A DNA stretch of 64,000 nt from Gongronella butleri. Its lineage: Eukaryota > Mucoromycota > Mucoromycetes > Mucorales > Cunninghamellaceae. The notes below the pieces were generated by a model, which did not search any database, was not told the DNA's origin, and saw nothing but the letters and a program-made list of their open reading frames with translations. Position numbers and translations under genes: made by a program. Below are positions 1-10,500 of the stretch, piece by piece (position 1 is the stretch's first letter; every line of letters begins with the position of its first letter). The stretch is taken from assembly GCA_025201375.1 (NCBI GenBank), contig JAIWZP010000015.1:434001-498000 (forward strand), given 5' to 3'.

Positions 1-30
1 GGGGTGAAAAAATCCACCAAAAAAAGTCGA

Positions 31-103
31 CACAAAGACAAGAGTTGAACCTTTCACATCCTGAGTGCCAAGACAAAGCTTTTTCCCATTGCACCACACC
101 ACT
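31..103 (-). pseudogene. tRNA-like Pol III relic
   Basis: Read on the minus strand this 73-nt stretch has an A-box-like TGGTGCAATGG about 8 nt from its 5' end, a B-box-like GGTTCAACTC, and a T run just downstream (positions 19-25 read on +) that could stop Pol III. The anticodon-arm region can form five pairs (two wobble). The acceptor and T stems carry mismatches and several wobble pairs, and position 33 is not U, so I read it as a decayed tRNA or the head of a tRNA-derived SINE, not a working tRNA. No isotype is assigned. Confidence 0.33.
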
Positions 104-147
104 AATCTAAAATACATGATGAAACATTACACCTAACCTAATTTTTT

Positions 148-285
148 TTTGTTCGAGATTCGAGCGAGACGAGCGAGATTTTACTTTCTTGTCGATCGAG
201 ACGAGCGAGATTCAGGTCGTCTCGATCGTCTCGATCTCGTCTCGAACCCTCGAGATTTTCGAGCGAGATTCTCGATTTAACATCC
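148..285. repeat. CGAGA/GAGCGA low-complexity block
   Basis: Degenerate repeats of CGAGACGAGCGAGATT in both orientations, so the block can partly fold on itself. Blocks with the same style of degenerate, self-complementary TCGA/GACTCG words occur at 3975-4095 and on both sides of the foldback element (41255-41395 and 43054-43135), suggesting they may be eroded ends of the same class of element. Confidence 0.6.
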
Positions 286-968
286 CTAGTCATTGCTCGA
301 CGAGAACTTAACCAATCTCAGAAACTTCTGCACGAAAAAATAGAGAAAACTAAGAAAATTGCGGGCACCTGGTTCAGAGACTGGTTCAGTTGAGATGTCG
401 AGCAACTTGCTGATGAAAGCCTGATTTTTGCGCCAAGTTTGTTTCACTCTTGCAGAGTTGCACTTTTTGTTCAGCGACCTTGCTTGCTTGTTCACAAATG
501 CCAGGATTTTGTCCAGGCTGCGCGTTTCGTGCTTTTGGCTTTGAACCCATTCAATCACATGCATTTTGACTCATCCTTGTGCGACAAGATGGAACGGCGC
601 TTGTTGTGCTGGCCCTGCTCAGAAAAACAAAAACTGAGGAGGATTTTGATGCTTTGTCTGTCCAATGCTTTTTGGCGACATTTATTGCTACTACTGCAGC
701 TGTTGCAGACATGCACCACATGCCCTCGTGGCTCGTGCGGGACTACCTACAGTAGTACTATATGATGAATGATGATGCAGTAGGCCGCACATCATGCAAT
801 TTTGGGCATCCATCGGAGACTGGACGACAGCAGCATGGGCCAAATGAGCTACTACACGAATTATCGCATGCGCCAACGAACTTTTATCAAGCAAGTTGGT
901 AGAAACCCTGAGCTCGCATCCGGCATTCCAGCTTTCGGCGCCTAATGCATGCAACCACTGTCGATAGC
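286..968. other. Intergenic, no gene seen
   Basis: Short open frames of about 90-116 codons occur on both strands but lack splice structure, recognisable motifs or fungal-like composition. Nothing else is recognised here. Confidence 0.5.
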
Positions 969-1528
969 GTACGTTGAATTTTCCGGGATCAAATACCCCC
1001 GACCCCCCGACCCCAGCTACACCCAGGTTTTGGCCAATCACGATGAAGCTGCAAATGGCGTTTTATATGTTTTCAAGGGCGTAGAAACTCATGGCGGTAT
1101 TTAAATTACGTGTCCATTTGCTGGGTTTTGAGTACTTAGAGATTTGGCTCAAATGCTGCGGTTTGCTCTAATGGAAGTACCTCAAAATCTGCTTAAATCG
1201 CCATTTTGTCACACGGGTTCGATGTAAAATTTAATTTAGAATCGAATAAAGTTCTCACACGATGTCCGTTAACTTAGTAAAATTTCGAGATAATCGCAAT
1301 TTACGACATTTTGGCCGATTTTGATTTTTGGCGGTAAATGTGCGATTTTTTCACGTTTTTATTAAGAGAGCATGGTCGAAAGTAACACCATTCGATTCCA
1401 AATCAAATTTTACATTCAGGAGGGGCGTCGCGTTGTAGCCTCTAAGTGCACTTCCTAGGCGTCTAGCAAGATATTAAAACGTCTTTACCAGCCAAGTACA
1501 GTATTTGATCCCGAAAAATTCAACATAC
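969..1528. mobile_element. MITE-like element with 28-bp terminal inverted repeats
   Basis: The 28 bases at 969-996 and the reverse complement of 1501-1528 match at 26 of 28 positions, giving a 560-bp unit with inverted ends beginning GTA(C/T)GTTGAATTTT. The interior is A+T-rich with no coding frame of note. It contains the segment 1260-1462, which has a diverged relative at 53096-53242. No clear target-site duplication was seen. The size and structure fit a non-autonomous DNA transposon; the superfamily is unknown. Confidence 0.5.
1260..1462 (+). repeat. Interspersed repeat M, copy 1
   Basis: Shares several blocks with 53096-53242 in the same order: a GATGTCCGTTAACTTAGTAA-like start, a CACCATTCGATTCCAAAT core and a GCACTTCC-like end. 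It lies inside the inverted-repeat unit at 969-1528. Confidence 0.55.
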
Positions 1529-1535
1529 TGTCGGC

Positions 1536-1765
1536 TGTCAAATTTGGCATTGATCTGGATGATGCGCAGCAGATCAGACCTGCATTTAAGCTCAGTTGCA
1601 CACACGCTCTGACTGTAATGCCTGACATCTAATTCGCCTCATAGCCTATTTCCATAGCCTATTTAAACGTCTCTTTCCCCTCTATTTTCCCTTTCTTTTC
1701 TCTCTCTCTCACTTTTGACATAAAAAGCTACCTTTAGTCCTATCATTTGTCCTTTCTCATTCACA
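1536..1765 (+). mobile_element. Solo (or orphan) LTR of the Ty3/Gypsy family
   Basis: This 230-bp sequence starts TGTCAAATTTGG and ends CATTCACA, and it is the near-identical reverse complement of the LTRs at 5043-5273 and 11504-11734, with a few differences near its middle. Flanking pentamers are TCGGC and TAGGC, compatible with a 5-bp target duplication carrying one change. Its orientation is opposite to the full-length element nearby. Confidence 0.85.
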
Positions 1766-1856
1766 TAGGCTATTTAAATGCGACTCGAAAAAAGATAATC
1801 ATTTTTTGCCATCTTACTGTACAATATTTCATTTCCCTTTTTTTTGACAAGAAGCA

Positions 1857-2253
1857 ATGCCCTCTCTTCGATCCTCCAAGAAGCAATCCACTCCTTCTCA
1901 AGGCGCCACAAGGGCGATGACGCGCGATCGGGCTGCTGCGCAGGTGGACACCCAAGAAGAACAAGATGATGTGGTGGTGGTGGCAGATGAAGTGCATGAT
2001 CCTACGCAGCCCATCACCTCTGAGGAAATGCGGGCCCTTTTGGAGCAAATTCAGGCAATGAACCAAAGACTGGCTGTTCAACATGAGCAGTTGCGCAGCC
2101 AGGCGCTTCAATTGGCCGCAAAGGACCGTGGTGAGCAACCTTTTTTGGACCCTTTGGACCCTTTGGAGCCATCGGAACCGGACGTTTCTCGGCAGCGACG
2201 CGCTGCGTCGTTGCTTAGCCACGCCCCGGCTGCTGATGCATCGTCATCTTCAA
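1857..2253 (+). CDS. gag-like N-terminal fragment or first exon of an unknown gene
   Basis: An open frame starts at ATG 1857, 91 bp after the solo LTR. It encodes a charged, Ser/Arg-rich start, an acidic stretch, and a predicted helical segment (about residues 60-85, ITSEEMRALLEQIQAMNQRL and onward) that looks like a short coiled coil, as is common at the start of Gypsy gag proteins. A strong donor, GTAAGTG, lies at 2254, so it could instead be exon 1 of a host gene. I could not join it in frame to the coding piece at 2799-3401. It does not resemble the gag start of the full-length element in this window. Function is unknown. Confidence 0.35.
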
Positions 2254-2798
2254 GTAAGTGTTGGTGGTGCTGCTCCAGACATCTACGATGAGTTTTGGAT
2301 GGACGCGGGCATGTCGACTGCTGCACCGCCATCGGTGACGTCTGATGACGCGTCTCTTGCCGTGTGACGATCCTGTCCTGCTGATGCCGGCTGGTCCTTG
2401 CTGCTGGTGGATTGCTGAGAATCCACTGAGGCGTCGCGGTGCTGTGAGCGACGCTTGAAATGACCCATGATGCGAAATGGATTAACGATGGATTCGAACA
2501 AAGGTTTTAATGATGGCAAAAGGAGAAAAGGACAGTCAATTGTGTTGACGAGAGTAAAAAAAAGAAAAGGAAAAGGGGGAAAAGGGAAAGGCTATTTAAA
2601 GGGAAATAAAGATAAAGGATTGTCGGGGTTGCCCAAGCGGAGCCAGGTCAAAGTGTCAGCGATGAGATGGCGCAGCGGGGCAAAAAAAAAGAAAAGGGGG
2701 CAAGCGGGCTTGCCAAAAAGGAAAGTGATTCTTGAAAAAGGAGCGGATGGAGTCTGACAAAAAAAAGAGTGTAGGCGAGCTTGTCAGGCGGAACCTGA
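2254..2798. other. Intergenic or intronic, A/G-rich
   Basis: Contains a purine-rich stretch (2515-2760) with AAAAGG-type repeats that leaves frames open by composition. No supported gene. Confidence 0.4.
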
Positions 2799-3401
2799 CA
2801 TGCCGTCCCTGATGATGATGGGACGGGGATTTGCGCATCCTTGGCGCCATCTCTTGCGAGCACCAGCACGAATGTCCCCCGCACCGCCAACGCGCCTCGC
2901 TCGCCTGTGGTTGTCAAAGTTCGCCGTGCAAAAAAGAACAGCGGCAACACCAACGAGGAGAAAAACCTCGACAATCAAATCAGCGTAAGTGCAGTGAAAG
3001 TTTAAGCATAAAGCGCGTTTTTTATTATTGACATTTGCATTTTTTTGTAGATTGAACTGCGCGACGAGGAGAAGCGACTCTTTGTCGCAAAAGGTGCCAA
3101 GTGGTGCTTTGCTCCGGGCGTCTTTTTTAGTGACCCGCTGAATCAGGTCATGGCAAACGACCTGAAGGCCAAGTTGCGGCAATTGTTTCTTCCGGCGGAA
3201 GTGCTGGATCCCCACATGACGGGGGCAGCCGCTGCCGCACACGCGCGCAAGATGGAGAGCGTCATCAGCAAGAAGGTGCGCAACCGCTTCAACAACCAGA
3301 AGCGGAAGGCCACCCTCAATTGGACCCCGGAGCAGAAGGCCAAGGAGAAAAAGAGGACGCGCATCCTCTCGCGCAGCCAGGTGGTATTGATTTATCATTA
3401 G
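2799..3401 (+). CDS. Unidentified two-exon coding fragment
   Basis: Two pieces join in frame: 2799-2984 (open, no start codon, stop at 2796-2798 just upstream) and 3051-3401, split by a 66-bp intron with a GTAAGT donor and TTTTTTGTAG acceptor. The product is a basic protein: Ser/Thr-rich first part, then a helical region rich in Lys/Arg (IELRDEEKRLF near the junction, then an AAAAAHARKMESVISKKVRN-like stretch) and a very basic tail. The 5' end is missing or in an unplaced upstream exon. No family is recognised; proximity to LTR sequences makes a retroelement or a gene broken by one possible. Confidence 0.35.
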
Positions 3402-3974
3402 GGCGACAATTCCACATGATCATGTTGCCACTCATCGAATTTTCATTGATCTCTTTTAGCACACTCATCGCACGGCCATCTTATATTTTTAAGCGGGGCC
3501 ATTGAGTTGTCCTCGCACACTCCTCGCACGTTCATTTTCACTCAATTCGATGAGAATTCAATATGAGCCAAAATCTCGTTTCTGCAGTGAACGTGTCTTC
3601 AAACCTTTGCAGCAGTAGATTATTTTCGTGCGCCATTTTTAAAAATACGTTGAAACCCCAAATCAATTGGGTCCTTGTGCAGATGAATCCAAATATCGGC
3701 ATTTTTACAATTTGGCACGGTCTTGGTCAATTTTTTCTTTGATCGCAATGAAACTTGCATTGTTCGAATCAGGTGGATTCCAGTGTCGCCCTTTCTGGAA
3801 TGTTTGTTTGTCCGATGCATGACTTTTGTACGCTTGCAAAATCCGATCAAACATTTGATTTATTTTTCAATTCCATTTTCTCGACAGCGAAAAGGAAGAC
3901 CCACGGCGCTCTTAACGTATCGTAAGAAGTTTCTGAATCTCTATCGAACAAGACCAGTTTCACTTAGGCTTTCT
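3402..3974. other. Intergenic, no gene seen
   Basis: A+T-rich; CACTCATCG-like words recur near 3430-3520. No supported coding or RNA gene. Confidence 0.5.
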
Positions 3975-4095
3975 TATCGAGCCTGGAATCGAGAATCGAT
4001 AAGGAATCGAATCGAGATTTTCCGATTCGATTCCACTTGAGAATCGAAAGGTTCGAATCGACTCTTTTTATGAGGATTCGAATCGAATCGATAAG
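3975..4095. repeat. GAATCGA low-complexity block
   Basis: Degenerate GAATCGAATCGA repeats in both orientations around 3975-4095, self-complementary over much of the length. Resembles in style the blocks at 148-285 and those flanking the foldback element near 41.3 and 43.1 kb. Confidence 0.6.
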
Positions 4096-4548
4096 CGGAT
4101 TTTAAAGCGGATTTTGAAAATTTTACATATGTGATGCTAATTTTTTATAATTTAAGAAATGTGTTTGCGACCGATTGGCATTAATTTACTTGCGCCACGG
4201 TGAGCGCTCGGGTTCGGAACCCTGCACTGCATCAAAAAAAGAGAGGGGTCCCCTCGGTATAACCCTACGATGGGTATTTTAAGATGTATCATGTCTCTTT
4301 TAAGATTTTTCAAGGTCCTTTTAATTCACAGCCAAAAAATGGGTATAGCAATGCATAAATGATGCTTATATAAGGGGATCTTAATATTAGCATCGGTATT
4401 CCCCTACCAATGGTTGTATTATGCGTGTATTATGCCTTTCAAATAGCGTAACTTGAATTTGTTCAGCCGCCACTGTTCCACGCGCGTCTGACTTGGCCCT
4501 CTTTTTTTTCAAGACACAGTCTTGCTGCTCATCGGCGGGCAGGTAGGC
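4096..4548. other. Intergenic, no gene seen
   Basis: Includes a hairpin-like GGGTTCGGAACCC at about 4210-4225 that resembles a Pol III B box but has no matching A box at tRNA spacing. Nothing else recognised. Confidence 0.4.
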
Positions 4549-4830
4549 TGTAAAAAAAATTCTGGGGGCACAGCGAGCCGGGAACGTGCGAAATGCACGC
4601 ATTGTCGTTTTGCAAAGGCAACTTTGTGCTTTGCTTGCGTGCCCTCCAAAAAAAAGAGCAAGATGGGCTGTAAAAAAAATTCTGGAGGCACAGCAAGCCG
4701 GCACAACAGTGCGAAAAACACGCATTGTCGTTTTGCAAAGGCAAGTGCTTTGCATGCTCTCAAAAAAAAAAGAGCAAGATGGGCAGTAAAAAAAATTCTG
4801 GGGGCACAGCAGCAAGCCGGCACAGTGCGA
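4549..4830 (+). repeat. Tandem repeat, about 119-bp unit, three copies
   Basis: Copies begin at about 4549, 4669 and 4786, each with CTGTAAAAAAAATTCTGG (third copy CAGTAAAAAAAATTCTGG) followed by GGCACAGC, then GCATTGTCGTTTTGCAAAGG in the first two copies and an AAAAAAGAGCAAGATGGGC end. The third copy is shortened. The frames stay open through the array in several phases, so the open frames here are repeat artefacts. Confidence 0.75.
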
Positions 4831-5042
4831 AAAAGGTTCCACAGCGCAGTATGTACCTGTCAGAATTGGCAGGTTCCGGGCAGTCATGACAAAAAAAAAA
4901 AGAGCAAAAAAGCTGTGCAAAAGGCATGCAAAAAGCGACTGCCATTAGTAAATTTGGAACAGTTGTCACTTCAAACGGCGCGCATACGTCCACCACCCGC
5001 GGCTCGAGTTGGTCTTGTGCCTGTGATAATGGCGAGCGCCGG

Positions 5043-5273
5043 TGTGAATGAGAAAGGACAAATGATAGGACTAAAGGTAGCTTTTTATGTCAAAAGTGAG
5101 AGAGAGAGAAAAGAAAGGGAAAATAGAGGGGAAAGAGACGTTTAAATAGGCTATGGAAATAGGCTATGAGGCGAATTAGATGTCAGGCATCACACGTCAG
5201 AGCGTGTGTGCAACTGAGCTTAAATGCAGGTCTGATCTGCTGCGCATCATCCAGATCAATGCCAAATTTGACA
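5043..5273 (-). repeat. 3' LTR of the Ty3/Gypsy element
   Basis: 231 bp, reading TGTCAAATTTGG...CATTCACA on the minus strand. It differs from the partner at 11504-11734 at one position in the GA-rich tract near 5109. A GGTGGGGGGCAA tract directly upstream on the minus strand (5274-5285) is the probable polypurine tract. Confidence 0.92.
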
Positions 5274-5285
5274 TTGCCCCCCACC
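5274..5285 (-). other. Probable polypurine tract
   Basis: On the minus strand GGTGGGGGGCAA abuts the 3' LTR, the expected place for the plus-strand primer of an LTR retrotransposon. It contains one T and one C, so it is not a perfect purine run. Confidence 0.45.
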
Positions 5286-5765
5286 AAGTTGGACACACGG
5301 TCTGACTTTTGAGGCAGGGAAAAGAATAAAATGAATGTGCAAGAGGTGCACACAATTGAGCGTCAAAATGACACAAGTATAGTAGCTCTGCAAAGCAAGG
5401 CAAGCCAAAAAAGCACGCAAAAGCGGCAGTGGGCTGCTTTTTTTTTTTTTTTTTTTAAATTTAATTGGCGCACGGGGGAGAAATTGGGTGCCAAGCCGCA
5501 TGGGTGATCAATCCGGCGGTCCGACAGCAATTTCAACTCCGGCGGGGAGATGCGGTAAACAGAGTCGAGACGGGCAATCGCGCAATTTGGGCGTCTCTTG
5601 CTTTCTTTTTCTCGTTTTTATGTCCTTTTTCTTGACCTTATTGTCCATTCATACTTTTATACACATATAGACACTAGTAGTACCCTGTGTGGTCTGAGCA
5701 AGGTGCGAGACCACGTGCATCACAACAAAAAGCACAGCTAAATTCCGATAGCAGGGTAAAACGGT

Positions 5766-5799
<34 letters not shown>

Positions 5800-5827
5800 G
5801 GGTTCAACAACGAGCCGAGCTCAATCT
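5286..5827 (-). other. Element 3' non-coding region with two A runs
   Basis: Lies between the pol stop and the 3' LTR. On the element strand it holds an A run of 31 (5767-5797) shortly after the stop and another of 19 (5438-5456). No coding frame is supported. Confidence 0.6.
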
Positions 5828-7555
5828 TTATTGCTTGCTACTGGGTTGGCCACGCCAATAGTTGTTAATAAGCGTCATTCCATCAAAGTTTTGCGGAGGA
5901 ATCCAAAGATTGTGCTTTTTCGAGTAGCCACGCCATTTGACGAGATACTCGTACTTGCCCTTTTTGATTTCACGATGCGCCAGGATCTTCTCGACATGGT
6001 ACGAGTTTCCTTTGGAGGGCGCATCTTCCTCAATATCACTGCTGTCATCAAATAAAGGATCATGCGATACAGGTTTGAGCTGATGCGGCGCAAAACGCTC
6101 AGGCAATCGCTCATTTATATGGTAATTTTCGAGGCGATATGATCCACCTTTTGTGCGCTCAACGACTCGGAAGGGGCCGTGATACTTGGGCTCAAGTTTG
6201 CGCGTCATGAGTGGGTCTGCAATGGCTACAAGGGAGCCAACTTGATATTCAACTAGCTTGTGCTTCTTGTTGAAGCGAGCCTGGGCGGCTTCACGCAGCT
6301 TGCGCTGGCGGCTAGCAATGGCAGGACGGATCACCTCTTGGATTTCCTTGTAATGGCGCTCAATGTCATCCGGATTGTACGAATACGTGGGGACATGCTT
6401 TTCAATGGTGTCAGCGGGATCAACATTGTAATCAATGAGACCATTTGCGCGACGTGCATAAAAAAGATCAAAGGGAGCGCTGCCAGTAAGCGAATGTGGC
6501 TGCAAATTGTAATAGTAGCTCACAGTGTCGACATATTCATCCCAGTCCTTAAGACGGGAATCGACCAATTTCGCCAGCATTCGAGTGGTAGTCTGGACAA
6601 CGCGTTCTGCCGCACCATTGCTTCTAGGCGAGTAGGGCGTAATGAGACGCGAGTCAATTGATCCACATTGATGAATGAGCTTTACTAGCTTATTTACGAA
6701 TTCAGTGCCGTTGTCACTGGTGATTCGTTGAGGAAAACCAATGCGCATGAATATTTTCAGCAGTGTGCGAGCAACTGACATAGCTGTTTTGTCAGGGAGA
6801 GGCTCAAGCACGACAAATTTTGAAAAAATATCAATCACTACTAGCATAAAGTGGTTGCCAGAGTGCGAGGAATTGAAAGGGCCTGCCAAGTCAATTGCGA
6901 GATGGCTGAGCGGCTCTGTTGCTTCAATGCTTTTCAATGGATGGTAGCCTTGGCGAACCACAGAGAATTGCAAGCATTGAGGGCAACCTTGAACATGAAA
7001 GACAGCGTCGTCTCGCATACCAGGCCAGTCATATCCGAGGAGTTTCAAGGATTTGACCATGGCATCTGCACCAAAATGGCCTTTTAGGTGCTGGTCGCGG
7101 ATCAATTGCTTTTTTAACGACGCGTCGACTGGGTCATGCCTCGTCTCAGTGTCTAAAACACGTATTTGTGATGCATAAATGTCAGAGCACGAGGATTGTT
7201 CATGATACCAGTCTCCAAAATAGGCATCAATTGTGTCCAGATTCACGGGAATCATGTCAGGGCACGAAAAATCATCATGTGCAGCAAGCTGCATTTGATT
7301 GGCTGCCATTTCGGGGAAATGGGCAATCGATGATGACTGCACTATTTTGTTTTGTTCACTTTTTTCTTTTACTTTTTGTCTTTTGTCGTCGCCATGGCAA
7401 GTAACATGCTGGTCAACTGTATTGAGCTGGCGTTTATTCGCCCCCTCCAGCTCTATTTGGTCTTCAAATAGGCGAGAAAGGCTGTCAGCGATAATATTCA
7501 GCTTGCCTGGCAAGTGCACGACACGAAAATTGTATCGAGGAGAATATCCAGCCAA
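5828..7555 (-). CDS. pol C-terminal part: integrase and chromodomain
   Basis: Opens with the end of the RNase H/connection region (HLPGKLNIIADSLSR), then an integrase. An HHCC zinc-binding part has HLKGHFG at about residue 153 and CPQC near 188. The DDE core has Asp in AIDLAGPF (about 222), Asp in TSDNGTEF (about 280) and Glu in GAAERV (about 316). A GPF/GPY-type module (YHGPFRVV) is near 460. The last ~60 residues form a chromodomain (YHVEKILAHREIKKGKYEYL, then VKWRGYS, NLWIP), thought to steer insertion toward marked chromatin in this family. The frame overlaps the upstream gag-pol frame and differs by one base in phase. It has no natural start and is best read as the continuation of that polyprotein. 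Confidence 0.9.
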   Translation of the reverse strand: MAGYSPRYNFRVVHLPGKLNIIADSLSRLFEDQIELEGANKRQLNTVDQHVTCHGDDKRQKVKEKSEQNKIVQSSSIAHFPEMAANQMQLAAHDDFSCPDMIPVNLDTIDAYFGDWYHEQSSCSDIYASQIRVLDTETRHDPVDASLKKQLIRDQHLKGHFGADAMVKSLKLLGYDWPGMRDDAVFHVQGCPQCLQFSVVRQGYHPLKSIEATEPLSHLAIDLAGPFNSSHSGNHFMLVVIDIFSKFVVLEPLPDKTAMSVARTLLKIFMRIGFPQRITSDNGTEFVNKLVKLIHQCGSIDSRLITPYSPRSNGAAERVVQTTTRMLAKLVDSRLKDWDEYVDTVSYYYNLQPHSLTGSAPFDLFYARRANGLIDYNVDPADTIEKHVPTYSYNPDDIERHYKEIQEVIRPAIASRQRKLREAAQARFNKKHKLVEYQVGSLVAIADPLMTRKLEPKYHGPFRVVERTKGGSYRLENYHINERLPERFAPHQLKPVSHDPLFDDSSDIEEDAPSKGNSYHVEKILAHREIKKGKYEYLVKWRGYSKKHNLWIPPQNFDGMTLINNYWRGQPSSKQ

Positions 7556-10500
7556 TTGGCCATGATAGCATTGACCTCAGCTTGGCTGTGCATGTATTGG
7601 AGCGCGCGATGATCCGAAAACACGGTGAATGTGGCGCTTTGACCCCAGAGATACACGCGGAACTTGCGCAGTGCAAAAACAACGCTCAATGTCTCCCTTT
7701 TCGTGGTACTATAGTTGCGCTCGGATTTCGACAACGAGCGAGCGACAAAAGATATGTATAAATGACGACTTTCATCCTTGGGATCGAGCTGATACAGACA
7801 GGCACCAATGCCAGTCTTTGAGGCGTCGCAAGCGACGAAAAATGGACGCGAAAAATCAGGATGTGAGAGCAGAGGCGCTGACACAAGGAGAAATTTCAAC
7901 TTTTCGAAGGCACGCGTGTGCTCGACGGTCCACAGATGCTCGATTCTGCCCTTGGAACGCAATTGGTCCAGAGGATGCATGATGGTCGCAATATCCGGCA
8001 CGTAGTCACGGAAAAAATTTACAAAACCGCAAAAACGCATGATATCCTTGCCGGTACGCAATTTTGGCCACTGCGAGAGATTCACGAGTTTGGCCGGATC
8101 GATGCGCGTGCCTTGGCCTGAGACAACGAAGCCGAGGAGGCGCACAGATGCATGGGCAATGAAGCATTTTGCAGGATTCAATCTGAGATTGGCAGAGGTT
8201 AGCAATTGGATCACTTGACAAACATGTCGTGTGTGCTCCTCCAGCGAGTTTGAGAAAATAATCAAATCATCGATGAAATTGAGGACAAAAGGAAGTCCAT
8301 GGAGAAGGTTGCTTAGGGCTCTCTGGTAACGGTTAGATATGGGCTTAACGCCGTAGGGACAAGAGATAAAGGAATACTGGTGCATGCCAAAGGTGAAGCT
8401 TGTCTTGATCTGATCCTCATCGGCGATCTTAAAGGCTGAAAAAGCCTCGGCCAAATCAAGGGTAGAAAAAATTGACGCAGATGCAAGGCGCAAAAAGATG
8501 GATTTCGTCGTGGGAATTTCGAAAAAATCATCAGGGATGAGCGCGTTGACACCGCGGATGTCAAGACAGGTTCTATGCCCAATCGTTTGACCAAACATGT
8601 TTTTCTTGGGGACCACGAGCAGCGGTGAATTCCACACGTTGCCGGGGTGGTTCAAACGACGGATGGCGCCTGTGTCAAGCCATTTTTGCACTTGTTTTTC
8701 CACAATAGGAATCAAGGCGGCTGGGATTGGATATTGGCGTCTGTATGCATATTTGCCCTCTGGAGTGGGCAAGGGCACGACTGCTCCTTTGACATTGCAA
8801 AATGAGCCTGGTGGGATTGCCTGATTGGCATCCACGATTGGCTGAATACGCGCCATCATAGCAGCGCGTTCTTTTTCTGTGCCAACAGGGGATTCACCCG
8901 CTGTGGGCAATTGATCATCGCCTGCCTCCGGATTAGGCGTGTTTGTTTTTTTATTTTTGTGAAACGGCAAGAGGCCATACAAACCCAAACCGAGCTTGTG
9001 CCAAATGTCGGTGCCAATGGACACTTTGATGCCATTGGGCATTTTTAAAAGCTCTAAAGAGTGCTTAATTGTGAAATCACCATGGGTGATCTTCAATGGC
9101 CCAGTAGACCCAAGACGAGGGCGTGTCACGCCTTCAATGGCAGTGTTGATGAGTCCCGGAGCGGGAGGAAAGAGCTTTATTTGTAAAAAATCAGCGTATT
9201 CAGGAGAGATCATGGAGCGATTTGCACCACAGTCCACAAAAGCGAAAATATCGTCATCCTGAATGGTCACCGCAGTGAAAAAAGAAACACCGAGTGAGAA
9301 ATTACGCGTGCCATCATTGATCTTCGCTTCCATCATGTGGATTAAAAGACGAGAAACAATTTTTTCATTGTTTTCTGGGGACTTACCGGAGGTGGTGTCC
9401 ATGTGGGCATCAATGTAGGCCTGCGTGGGCAAAGGCGAGCTAATGGCAGGGTTCACTTGGGCCACCGCATTGGACATGCGATTGTCCACCGCGCGATTGT
9501 TGTGAGTTTCCGGGCGACGTGGGCAACTACGGAAATGACGACGACGATCATACCCGGCAGCCATGGGAAAAGGTTGCATACACCAATCGCAAAATTGGGG
9601 TCCCTTGGATGTGCCTTGGTCGGACACTTGGGCCTGGCTCACAATGATGTGGCCACCATTGCCATTGTTGTAATTGGTGCGCTGGCCGCCATTATACGGG
9701 CCTCGCTGCTGTTGCTGCTGATTGCCACGATGGTTGTTGTTATTGTTGCGCTGCTGCTGAGCATTGCCATTGTAGCCCTGATTATTGGGCTGTTGATGGG
9801 CGTTGGCATTGGCCGAATGCTGGCCATTTCGCTGTTGATTGCGATTGCCACGCTTGTGACGGTCGCTCTTGCGTCCCTGGCCCGATGATTGCTGCGACAC
9901 CTGCTGCTGCTGTTGCTGGACACCGTTGCCTGATGCCGAGGCAGCACCTTTGGTCGGTGGAGGGCCATCATGCAAAAAGAACAGTTGGTAGTGTGCACTT
10001 TTTTGCAGATCCCGGGCGAAAGTGACCAACTGAGAGAGCGGTGGATCAGCCGTTCGTGCAAACTCGCCGATGAACATGCTGTGCGTGGCGCGGTTGGCGA
10101 TCAGTGTGGTGATTGCCTGATGGCCAGCCTGATTCGCGCTCTCGGTGCCAGCTTTGCGGGCGAGCTCATAATAATGTTCCATATAATCAACAATGGATCG
10201 CCCTTTTTTGAGTCGCATGGCTTGCAAAAGCTGCGAGTAATGAAGTGCACGGCTTGCACCGTCAAAAAGCTTGATGAGCAGCGGCTCCACATTGGCACGC
10301 CACTTCCACGCTGAGGTGTCCACGCCCTGAATGGCAACACGCCATTGCGAGAGTTGAGCGCGCGTTAAAGCAGCCTCAATGACTTGGTCCCAGGCGTCAT
10401 CCAGTGCAATACCTGCGCGGGCCATGACTGGTGTCAATGCCTGTAGGTACGCTTCGACATCCTCATAGAAATTGGTGATGGGGCGTCCTTTGCGATCAAG

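Noticed and set aside
4200..4232. GGGTTCGGAACCC as a tRNA T arm
   Set aside because: No A box or acceptor stem at the required distance on either strand.
4387..5145. Overlapping open frames on both strands (up to 207 codons)
   Set aside because: They run through the ~119-bp tandem repeat and into the LTR; repeated peptide on both strands is a repeat artefact.
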